Part shown: positions 18,033 to 24,936 of the stretch, one piece after another
Numbering within the stretch: position 1 is the stretch's first letter
How the letters are laid out: each line of letters begins with the position of its first letter
Origin: Lachnospiraceae bacterium Zagget2
Lineage (GTDB): Bacteria > Bacillota > Clostridia > Lachnospirales > Lachnospiraceae
Direction: 5' to 3'
Length of the DNA stretch: 64,000 bases
Assembly (NCBI GenBank): GCA_001941045.1
Contig: MSHD01000024.1
Span: forward strand, 80,898-144,897
The notes under the pieces: generated by a model
The model's input: only the letters and a program-made list of their open reading frames with translations
Told to the model about the DNA's origin: nothing
Databases searched by the model: none
Translations under genes and position numbers: made by a program

Positions 18033-18061
18033 TTGTTGAAAAAAAAGAATTGTGCTACAAT
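18033..18061 (+). promoter_or_regulatory. extended -10 promoter of tsaE nested in a hairpin
   Basis: -35 TTGTTG (18033-18038), 17-bp spacer, and TGC-TACAAT (-10 at 18056-18061). The -10 lies in the loop of the hairpin at 18040-18083; the predicted start (about 18068) falls in the right arm, so the tsaE message cannot form the hairpin. Confidence 0.55.
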
Positions 18062-18083
18062 GGCGTAGCACAATTCTTTTTTT
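18040..18083 (+). terminator. 19-bp-stem bidirectional terminator before tsaE
   Basis: A perfect inverted repeat has 19-nt arms (18040-18058 and 18065-18083) and a 6-nt loop aatggc; the arms end in A7 and T7 tracts, so it works as a terminator in either direction. It ends the esterase transcript and lies only 11 bp before the tsaE start codon. Confidence 0.88.
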
Positions 18084-18094
18084 GGGAGATTCTT

Positions 18095-18532
18095 ATGACG
18101 GAAATATTTGAAACATACAGCGCACAGGAGACCTTCTCGCTTGGGGAGAGGATCGGAAGAACGGCAAAGCCCGGCACGGTCATCGCCCTGATCGGTGATC
18201 TCGGCGTCGGCAAGACGGTATTTACACAGGGCGTCGCGGCGGGACTCGGTATCGCCGGGCCGGTGAACAGTCCGACCTTCACGATTATGCAGGTGTATGA
18301 GGAAGGCCGCCTGCCGTTTTATCATTTCGATGTATATCGGATCGGCGATGTTTCCGAGATGGACGAAATCGGCTATGAGGACTGCTTCTACGGGAACGGC
18401 GTCTGCCTGGTCGAGTGGGCGGATCTTATTGAGGAACTGCTGCCTGCAGATGTCTGTCGTGTCACAATCGGGAAAGATCTCGAAAAGGGCTTTGATTACC
18501 GGCGGATACAGATGGAGGGGCTTGCAATCTAA
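18095..18532 (+). CDS. tsaE: tRNA threonylcarbamoyladenosine biosynthesis ATPase TsaE
   Basis: The protein has 145 aa from the ATG at 18095 with SD gggaga. P-loop IALIGDLGVGKTVFTQG (about 33-49), SPTFTIMQVYE and HFDVYRI are the TsaE signatures. TsaE hydrolyses ATP to drive the TsaBD complex that makes t6A37 in tRNAs reading ANN codons; it is essential in most bacteria. tsaB and tsaD, often next door in Firmicutes, are not adjacent here. Neighbours differ in composition: AT-rich upstream, GC-rich downstream. Confidence 0.94.
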   Translation: MTEIFETYSAQETFSLGERIGRTAKPGTVIALIGDLGVGKTVFTQGVAAGLGIAGPVNSPTFTIMQVYEEGRLPFYHFDVYRIGDVSEMDEIGYEDCFYGNGVCLVEWADLIEELLPADVCRVTIGKDLEKGFDYRRIQMEGLAI

Positions 18533-18550
18533 TCTTATTTTCTGTATAAT
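18522..18550 (+). promoter_or_regulatory. near-consensus promoter for gltA
   Basis: -35 TTGCAA (18522-18527), 17-bp spacer, -10 TATAAT (18545-18550). The -35 lies within the last codons of tsaE, so citrate synthase can be transcribed on its own. Confidence 0.75.
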
Positions 18551-18595
18551 AAAACGCAATAGCGAATACATGTATACAAAGATACGAAATTAAGA

Positions 18596-19990
18596 ATGGA
18601 TGTGAGAGATATGAGCAATGTGTCCATGATGGAAATGAGCCCTGAACTGGATGAGCAGTTTGACCGGCTGGTGAGCGAGTGTATGGCTTCCGGTGTAATC
18701 GACCAGGAGCTGTATACGGAGTATGATGTGAAGCGCGGGCTGCGTGAGGCGAGCGGCGTCGGAGTACTGACAGGACTGACGGAGATCTCCGATGTCGTGG
18801 CGACGAGAAGTGTGAACGGTAAGCGGATGCCGATGGATGGCGAGCTCTATTTTCAGGGATATAATGTAAAGTCTCTGATCGAAGGTTTTGAAGACCGCCG
18901 ATATGGATTTGAGGAGACGACTTATCTTCTGCTGTTCGGCCGTCTGCCGAGTAAAGAACAGCTCACGAGTTTTGTGAAGATTGTCAAGAGTCTGCAGGAA
19001 CTCTCCGGCGCTTTTGTCCGGGATGTGGTTATGAAGGCGACCAGTCCGAACGTGATGAATTCGCTGCAGCGCTGTATTCTGACGCTTTACAGTTACGATG
19101 AGGATCCGGACGAGGTATCGCCGGCGAACGTACTGCGGCAGTCGCTGCAGCTGATTGCGAAGATGCCGCTGATTGCGGTCTACGCATATAATGCCTACCG
19201 TCATTTTCAGAATGACGACACGCTCGTCATCCGCAAACCGGATCCGGCGTTGTCGATTGCAGAGAATATTCTGCAGATGCTGCGCCCGGACGGGAAGTTC
19301 ACCGCCCTGGAGGCGAAGGTACTGGATGTCGCGCTGGTGCTGCATGCTGAGCACGGCGGTGGTAATAACTCCACCTTTACGAATCATGTGGTTACCTCGA
19401 GCGGCACGGACACCTATTCTGCGACGGCAGCTTCGATTGCGTCCCTCAAGGGACCGCGGCACGGCGGTGCGAACCTCAAGGTACAGCAGATGTTTGAAGA
19501 TATCCGGCGGCGCTGCCCGGACTATGAGGACGAGAAGGCACTGCGCGCTTATCTGGAAGGACTTCTTGACAAAAAGGAATTTGATCATGCGGGTCTGATC
19601 TATGGCATGGGGCACGCGGTTTATTCGCTCTCCGATCCGCGGGAGGTCATTCTGAAGGAATATGCCCGCAGACTCTCTGAGGCGAAGGGATTTTCCAGAG
19701 AATTCAAGCTTTACGACCGTGTGGAGCGGCTTGCGAAGGAGACGATCGCCAGTAAACGTCATCTGTTCAAACCGATTTGCGCGAATGTAGACTTTTACAG
19801 CGGTTTCGTTTACTCGATGCTGGGGATTCCGGAGGAGCTCTACACGCCGATTTTCGCAATCTCGCGTATTTCCGGATGGAGCGCGCATCGTCTGGAAGAG
19901 GTCGTGAACGACGGCAAGATCATCCGTCCTGCATATAAATATGTCGGCCATCACAGGGATTACTGTGCGCTCGACGAGCGCTCGGAATAG
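18596..19990 (+). CDS. gltA: citrate (Si)-synthase
   Basis: The protein has 464 aa. The catalytic His regions LVLHAEHGGGNNSTF and GMGHAVYSLSDPRE and the catalytic Asp in NVDFYSGFVYSMLG identify citrate synthase (acetyl-CoA + oxaloacetate to citrate). It has the N-terminal extension seen in Clostridia enzymes. The start is ATG 18596; ATG 18611 is an alternative, and neither has a strong SD. No aconitase or isocitrate dehydrogenase is adjacent, so it probably feeds glutamate synthesis in an incomplete cycle. A 2-methylcitrate activity cannot be excluded. Confidence 0.93.
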   Translation: MDVRDMSNVSMMEMSPELDEQFDRLVSECMASGVIDQELYTEYDVKRGLREASGVGVLTGLTEISDVVATRSVNGKRMPMDGELYFQGYNVKSLIEGFEDRRYGFEETTYLLLFGRLPSKEQLTSFVKIVKSLQELSGAFVRDVVMKATSPNVMNSLQRCILTLYSYDEDPDEVSPANVLRQSLQLIAKMPLIAVYAYNAYRHFQNDDTLVIRKPDPALSIAENILQMLRPDGKFTALEAKVLDVALVLHAEHGGGNNSTFTNHVVTSSGTDTYSATAASIASLKGPRHGGANLKVQQMFEDIRRRCPDYEDEKALRAYLEGLLDKKEFDHAGLIYGMGHAVYSLSDPREVILKEYARRLSEAKGFSREFKLYDRVERLAKETIASKRHLFKPICANVDFYSGFVYSMLGIPEELYTPIFAISRISGWSAHRLEEVVNDGKIIRPAYKYVGHHRDYCALDERSE

Positions 19991-20003
19991 CACGGAAACT
20001 TCC

Positions 20004-20032
20004 TTGCGCTCAGGTTTCGATTATGCTATGAT
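20004..20032 (+). promoter_or_regulatory. extended -10 promoter for the GT2 gene
   Basis: -35 TTGCGC (20004-20009), 17-bp spacer ending in TGC, -10 TATGAT (20027-20032), about 48 bp before the start codon. Confidence 0.65.
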
Positions 20033-20079
20033 ATCCGGGAAGGGTTTTAGTCAGAAGCATGTGTGACAGGAGACGGAAG

Positions 20080-21027
20080 TTGGACAAAATAGCAGTTTTA
20101 ATTCCATGCTATAATGAAGAAAAGACAGTACAGAAGGTCGTGAATGACTTCCGGGAGGTGCTCCCGGAGGCGACGGTCTATGTGTATGATAATAATTCAT
20201 CCGACCGGACAGCCGAGCTCGCGGCGGCTGCGGGTGCGGTTGTGCGCCACGAATACCAGCAGGGCAAGGGCAATGTGATCCGCAGGATGTTCCGCGAGAT
20301 CGACGCGCAGGTCTACATCATGACAGACGGCGACGATACCTACCCGGCGGAGTATGCACGGCAGATGGTGAACCAGGTTCTGGATCACCAGGCCGATATG
20401 GTGGTGGGGGACAGGCTGTCGTCCACTTATTTTACAGAAAATAAGAGACCCTTTCATAATTTTGGCAATTCACTGGTGCGCGGGACGATCAACCGGCTCT
20501 TCCACACGGAGATCAAGGACATCATGACCGGCTACCGCGCGTTCAGCTATCAGTTCGTAAAGACTTTCCCTGTACTTTCCAAGGGCTTCGAGATCGAGAC
20601 AGAGATGACGATTCACGCGGCGGACAAGAATCTGCAGGTGGACAATGTGGTCATCGAGTATCGCGACCGCCAGGAGGGCAGTGAGTCGAAGCTGAATACG
20701 TATTCCGATGGTGCAAAAGTACTCATGAGCATTGCAAAGCTCTATCGCAATTACAAGCCGATGAATTTTTTCGGGATACTTGCACTGGTACTGACGGTTC
20801 TCAGTGTGGGATTTTTCATTCCTGTTCTGATAGAATATGTGGAGACCGGCCTGGTTCCCAAGTTTCCGACGCTGATTGTCTGCGGCTTTGCGCTGATGGC
20901 AGCGATCCAGTCTGTGTTCGCGGGACTGATTCTTGCTTCCGGCGCACAGCGGAACCGGCAGGATTTTGAGATGAATCTGATCCGGACGAACATCCATTAC
21001 AAGGAGCTTTTGAAAGATGAGACTTAG
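20080..21027 (+). CDS. family 2 glycosyltransferase with C-terminal membrane anchor
   Basis: The protein has 315 aa from a TTG at 20080 with SD aggaga 6 nt upstream; an ATG at 20059 would add 7 residues but has no SD. The GT-A fold start IAVLIPCYNEEKTVQKVV and the metal-binding TDGDDTYP, with acceptor-side GYRAFSYQFVKTFP, match dolichol-phosphate-mannose-synthase-like GT2 enzymes. Two hydrophobic segments (about 230-255 and 265-295) anchor the end in the membrane. It probably loads a sugar onto undecaprenyl phosphate for the polytopic transferase encoded next, with which it overlaps by 11 bp. Confidence 0.88.
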   Translation: MDKIAVLIPCYNEEKTVQKVVNDFREVLPEATVYVYDNNSSDRTAELAAAAGAVVRHEYQQGKGNVIRRMFREIDAQVYIMTDGDDTYPAEYARQMVNQVLDHQADMVVGDRLSSTYFTENKRPFHNFGNSLVRGTINRLFHTEIKDIMTGYRAFSYQFVKTFPVLSKGFEIETEMTIHAADKNLQVDNVVIEYRDRQEGSESKLNTYSDGAKVLMSIAKLYRNYKPMNFFGILALVLTVLSVGFFIPVLIEYVETGLVPKFPTLIVCGFALMAAIQSVFAGLILASGAQRNRQDFEMNLIRTNIHYKELLKDET

Positions 21028-22678
21028 ATTTCCGAGCGCACTGCGAAATCTTCGCATCTGGCTTTGTGCACTGACAGGCGGCATACTATTTGCCGCCTTT
21101 GATCGTTGCGGCTATTTATTAAAGCGCTATGGAACGATCTGGGCTGTCTCGGAGAATCCGTGGCACCGGACGATCTTCCATCGGATTCTCTGCCGTCTGC
21201 CGTTCTATGTGCTCGCAGTATTGCTGCTTCTGCTGGCTGTGGAGGCGCTGCGAACGCGTTATCAGCGGCGAAAGGGCGTCTGCAGTCTGAGCTGGACGCC
21301 CTTTCGCCGCTGGAAGTACTGGTTTCCGGCGGTGTGGGCGATCTACTTTGTGAGCTTTCTTCCCGCTTTTCTGGGCGGATTTCCGGGCCTTTTCGCGGCG
21401 GATGCGCCGAATCAGGTCGGCTGGACCTTTTCCGGCTGGCTGACCGCGCATCACCCGCTGCTTCACACGGGTATTCTGTGCCTGATTTTTTCAGCGACGA
21501 GAGCACTCGGGCTTTCCGACAATATTGCCGCGGCGGTCTACACGCTGCTGCAGATGTTCGCGCTCTCCGGTATTTTCGCCGGTCTGTCCCGATTCCTCAA
21601 AAAGGAGAAGGCGCCGGGCTGGCTGCGCGTCGGGACCGCGATCTATCTCTGTATCTTTCCCTTTCACGGCTTGATGGCGATCTATACGACGAAGGATACG
21701 ATTTTCGCGGGTATTTTTGTGCTTTGCGTGATGCAGGTCTATCGGATGTGCACGAGGCCGGAGGTCTATTTTGGCAGTCGTCGGAGTATTGCGCGCGGCA
21801 CGGCCTGCTTTGTGTTGCTCTTTCTCTTCCGCAACAACGGGCTGCACACCCTGCTGCTCGCGGCGCCGTTCCTGCTGCTTTATCTCCGGAAATACTGGAA
21901 GAAGCTCGCGCTCATGTTCGCCTGCGTGCTGCTGAGTAGCGCTTTCTACAACGGACCGCTGCTCAGCCTGCTGAACGCGGAGCCGGGCAATGCGCGCGAA
22001 GCCTACAGCGTGATCATGCAGACGCTGGGGCGCACCTATATTGCAGGCGGCGACATCAGCGAAGAGGAGATGGAGGTGATCCGTCCGGTCATGAGCGAGG
22101 AGACGCTCGCCCTCTATGCGGAGGATATCTCCGATCCGATCAAGAATTACTTTCATACCGAGGCTTTTTCGGAAAACAAATGGGAATTTCTGAAGACCTG
22201 GGTCTCGGTCGGCCTGAAAAATAAAAAGATCTATATCGACGCCTTCCTGAACACGACGGACGCGCTCTGGTATCCCGGCTCGGACGAGGAGTACCTGGAG
22301 TTTGTCTGCTTCGACATCGAGCAGGACAACGAAAACTACCCGCATGTGCAGATGACGCCGCTTGTCGATGCGTTCTATGAGTATTATGACGCGATCGGAA
22401 CCGATGCGGCTTTCCGCGATATCCCGGTCGTCCGCGAGCTCCTCTCGATGGGATTCTACTTCTGGCTGCTTGTCTTCGCTTCGCTTTATGTGATTTATCG
22501 CCGCGAATACAGTCGCCTTCTGTGGCTGCTCCTGTTCTGGACCTACATGGCGACCAGCTTCCTCGGACCGTCCGCAGCGCTCCGCTATTCCTATCCGGTC
22601 ATGCTCGGAGCGCCGCTTCTTGTCTACTTCATGGTCTCAAAGAAGCAGAGACCTTACTCGCAGCCGCAGTCCTCATAG
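21017..22678 (+). CDS. polytopic membrane protein, DUF6020-type (putative glycosyltransferase)
   Basis: The protein has 553 aa with about 11-12 membrane segments and large extracytoplasmic loops. Segments such as GGFPGLFAADAPNQVGWTFS followed by HHPLLHTGILC are characteristic of DUF6020 proteins, thought to be GT-C-fold transferases using lipid-linked sugars outside the membrane. The Asp in the FAADAPNQ loop is a candidate catalytic residue. The gene overlaps the GT2 gene by 11 bp. A homologue of the same type lies at 29912-31507. Function is not proven for the family. Confidence 0.75.
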   Translation: MRLRFPSALRNLRIWLCALTGGILFAAFDRCGYLLKRYGTIWAVSENPWHRTIFHRILCRLPFYVLAVLLLLLAVEALRTRYQRRKGVCSLSWTPFRRWKYWFPAVWAIYFVSFLPAFLGGFPGLFAADAPNQVGWTFSGWLTAHHPLLHTGILCLIFSATRALGLSDNIAAAVYTLLQMFALSGIFAGLSRFLKKEKAPGWLRVGTAIYLCIFPFHGLMAIYTTKDTIFAGIFVLCVMQVYRMCTRPEVYFGSRRSIARGTACFVLLFLFRNNGLHTLLLAAPFLLLYLRKYWKKLALMFACVLLSSAFYNGPLLSLLNAEPGNAREAYSVIMQTLGRTYIAGGDISEEEMEVIRPVMSEETLALYAEDISDPIKNYFHTEAFSENKWEFLKTWVSVGLKNKKIYIDAFLNTTDALWYPGSDEEYLEFVCFDIEQDNENYPHVQMTPLVDAFYEYYDAIGTDAAFRDIPVVRELLSMGFYFWLLVFASLYVIYRREYSRLLWLLLFWTYMATSFLGPSAALRYSYPVMLGAPLLVYFMVSKKQRPYSQPQSS

Positions 22679-22839
22679 GGTGGCCTCGGCGGGCGGGGCG
22701 GCATCATCCGTTCCGGCGGCTCCGGGGCGTTCATGCGGTTCATTCCGCGGCTCTCCATGCCGTGTGTGGAAGAGCAGCCGCAGGAACCTCCGTTTCCATT
22801 GCAGCACAGCAGTAACAAAATCCAAATCCAGCAGTTCAT
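22654..22839 (-). CDS. small Cys/Gly/Pro-rich protein (61 aa)
   Basis: The ATG at 22839 has SD aaaggag 8 nt upstream. The peptide starts MNCWIWILLLLCCNGNGGSC, a short hydrophobic helix followed by a Cys/Gly cluster, then a Pro/Arg/Met-rich tail ending in DCGCE. The first cysteines could act as a lipobox-like or membrane-proximal site. Similar tiny CC/GG proteins occur in Lachnospiraceae without known role. The 3' end overlaps the convergent DUF6020 gene by 25 bp. Its promoter shares its -35 region with glnA. Confidence 0.65.
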   Translation of the reverse strand: MNCWIWILLLLCCNGNGGSCGCSSTHGMESRGMNRMNAPEPPERMMPPRPPRPPYEDCGCE

Positions 22840-22861
22840 CGTATCAACTCCTTTCTGCTTT

Positions 22862-22912
22862 AGTCTATGCAGAATCCGTTTTGTTGACAAAAAGAGTTTC
22901 AACTGATACGAT
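22862..22912. promoter_or_regulatory. divergent promoters with overlapping -35 boxes (glnA / small Cys-rich gene)
   Basis: Plus strand: TTGACA (22884-22889), 17 bp, TACGAT (22907-22912) for glnA. Minus strand: TTGTCA (22885-22890 read in reverse), 17 bp, TAGACT (22862-22867) for the 61-aa gene. Five bases of the two -35 boxes are shared, so the promoters should exclude each other. Confidence 0.7.
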
Positions 22913-22990
22913 ACAGGCAGTTGTAAAGTACAAAAACGCGTGAACCCCGACTGTTCCGGCAGCCGGATACAGGAAAAAGGAGCGAAAAAG

Positions 22991-24325
22991 ATGAGTCAGT
23001 ACACGAAAAAAGAGATTCTGGACCTGGTGGAAGAGGAGGATGTGGAGTTCATCCGGCTTCAGTTTACGGATTTGTTTGGAAATATGAAGAATATGGCGAT
23101 CACGGCAGGACATCTTGAGGAGGCACTCGATGATCAGGTGCTCTTTGACGGTTCGTCGGTGGAGGGCTTCATGCGGATCGAGGAGAGCGATATGTATCTC
23201 TGCCCGGATCGCAGTACGATGGCGATTTTTCCGTGGAGGCCGCAGCAGGGCAAGGTGGCGCGTCTGATCTGTGATGTCTACCGGCCGGACGGAAGCTGCT
23301 ATGAGGGCGATCCGCGCTATATTCTCAGAAAGGTCGCCGCGGAGGCGGCAAAGCTTGGTTATACCTTCCGTGTGGGGCCGGAGTGCGAGTTCTTTCTCTT
23401 CCATGTGGACGACGACGGGCTGCCGACGACGATCAGCCATGAGCAGGCCGGATATTTCGACATGGGGCCGCTCGATTTCGGTGAAAATGCGCGGCGCGAT
23501 ATCGTCCTGACACTGGAGGAGATGGGATTTGACGTCGAGTCGTCTCACCATGAGAATTCCCCGGCGCAGCACGAGATTGCCTTCCGGCATAATGAGGCGC
23601 TGGCGATGGCGGATCAGATCATGACCTTCAAGATGGTCGTGAAGTCGATCGCGAAGCGGCACGGCCTGCATGCGACCTTTATGCCGAAGCCGAAGGACGG
23701 CGTGGACGGTTCCGGTATGCATATCAACATGTCGCTGCACGCCGCGGATGGGCGGAATGTCTTCCGCGACGAGGCGGATCCGCACGGCCTGAGCCGTGAG
23801 GCCTATTATTTCCTTGGCGGCATCATGCGCCATATCAAGGCGATGACGATGATCCTGAATCCGACGGTCAATTCGTATAAGCGCCTGATGCCCGGCTATG
23901 AGGCGCCGACCTACATCGCCTGGGCGGAGCGGAACCGCACGCCGCTCGTGCGCATCCCGGCGATCCGCGGGGAGAATGCGCGTCTGGAGCTGCGTTCGCC
24001 GGATCCTTCCTGCAATCCGTATCTCGCGCTTGCGCTCTGTCTGGCCGCAGGCCTTGACGGTATCAAAAATAAAATCCTTCCGCCGGAGGCGATCGAGGGC
24101 AATATTAATGCGATGTCGCCCGGGGAGCGCAGGGAAAAAGGCATCGAGCGTCTGCCGAAGAATCTGGGCGAGGCGGTGGAAGCCTTCGGCGAGGATCCGC
24201 TGATGGAGCAGGTGCTGGGCGCGGAGGTGTGCCGGAAATACACGAAGGCCAAGATGGCGGAGTGGAGATCTTACAATGAAACAGTTTCGCAGTGGGAACT
24301 TGACCAGTATCTTCTGAAATTCTGA
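22991..24325 (+). CDS. glnA: glutamine synthetase type I
   Basis: The protein has 444 aa, the usual GSI-alpha length. Family motifs in order: FDGSSVEGFMRIEESDMYL, GPECEFFLF metal ligands, PKPKDGVDGSGMHINMSL, NPTVNSYKRLMPGYEAP and RIPAIRGENARLELRSPDPS. It makes glutamine from glutamate, ammonia and ATP. The ATG at 22991 follows aaaaggagcg. In Firmicutes GSI-alpha is controlled by feedback and by RNA-binding antiterminators rather than adenylylation, which fits the ANTAR regulator encoded next. Confidence 0.96.
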   Translation: MSQYTKKEILDLVEEEDVEFIRLQFTDLFGNMKNMAITAGHLEEALDDQVLFDGSSVEGFMRIEESDMYLCPDRSTMAIFPWRPQQGKVARLICDVYRPDGSCYEGDPRYILRKVAAEAAKLGYTFRVGPECEFFLFHVDDDGLPTTISHEQAGYFDMGPLDFGENARRDIVLTLEEMGFDVESSHHENSPAQHEIAFRHNEALAMADQIMTFKMVVKSIAKRHGLHATFMPKPKDGVDGSGMHINMSLHAADGRNVFRDEADPHGLSREAYYFLGGIMRHIKAMTMILNPTVNSYKRLMPGYEAPTYIAWAERNRTPLVRIPAIRGENARLELRSPDPSCNPYLALALCLAAGLDGIKNKILPPEAIEGNINAMSPGERREKGIERLPKNLGEAVEAFGEDPLMEQVLGAEVCRKYTKAKMAEWRSYNETVSQWELDQYLLKF

Positions 24326-24376
24326 TTCCCTTTCGGCTGACTTGATACACAGGAGAAAACGGAAGGGAGTGGTGGA

Positions 24377-24925
24377 TTGAGCAGTATTATTGTAGTCTTC
24401 CCAAAGGCGGAGGATGGCCGGAATATCCGCAATCTGCTTACGCGACATGGCTATGAAGTGACAGCCGTGTGTACGATGGGCTCCCAGGTGCTGAATTACG
24501 TTGACATGATGAGAGACGGCATTGTCGTCAGCGGATATAAATTTCACGATATGAATTATCTGGATCTGAAGAGCTCGCTCCCACAGGATTTTGACATGCT
24601 GCTGCTCGGCTCGGCCAGGGTCTGTGAGGAGTGCGCGGATCCGGGGATTATCTGCGTTACAATGCCTCTGCGGGTGCAGGATCTGATGAGCACGCTGGAA
24701 ATGATGTGCATGAACCAGATGCGGCGGCGCAGGCAGCGTCGGTCGCATCCCCGTCAGCGCTCGGAGGAGGAGAAGAAGGTTCTCCGGGAGGCTAAGTCTG
24801 TCCTGATGGAGCGGAACCACATGAAGGAGGAAGAGGCGCATCGCTATATCCAGAAATGCAGCATGGACAGCGGGACTTCGCTGACCGAGACCGCGCAGAT
24901 GGTCCTGACGATGAACAAATATTAG
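24377..24925 (+). CDS. ANTAR-domain RNA-binding response regulator (antiterminator type)
   Basis: The protein has 182 aa from a TTG start (SD ggaaggga). The N-terminal pseudo-receiver (about 1-110) lacks the canonical phospho-Asp site (the position after beta 3 reads IVVSGYKFHD). The C-terminal three-helix ANTAR domain (about 130-182) has VLREAKSVLMERNHMKEEEAHRYIQK and LTETAQMVL. ANTAR proteins bind paired hairpins in leader RNAs and prevent termination, commonly of nitrogen genes in Clostridia. It lies 51 bp after glnA. No target hairpin pair could be shown by eye. Confidence 0.85.
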   Translation: MSSIIVVFPKAEDGRNIRNLLTRHGYEVTAVCTMGSQVLNYVDMMRDGIVVSGYKFHDMNYLDLKSSLPQDFDMLLLGSARVCEECADPGIICVTMPLRVQDLMSTLEMMCMNQMRRRRQRRSHPRQRSEEEKKVLREAKSVLMERNHMKEEEAHRYIQKCSMDSGTSLTETAQMVLTMNKY

Positions 24926-24936
24926 ATGAAAATGGA

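Noticed and set aside
18590-19993. 467-aa open frame antisense to citrate synthase
   Set aside because: Shadow of gltA; all conserved residues are on the plus strand.
22913-22990. Possible ANTAR-target hairpin pair in the glnA leader
   Set aside because: I could not find two stems with the required six-base loops; one weak ctg/cag stem is not enough.
22865-24841. 658-aa open frame antisense to glnA and the ANTAR gene
   Set aside because: It covers two well-identified genes on the other strand, has no SD or domain, and has low-complexity His/Arg composition.
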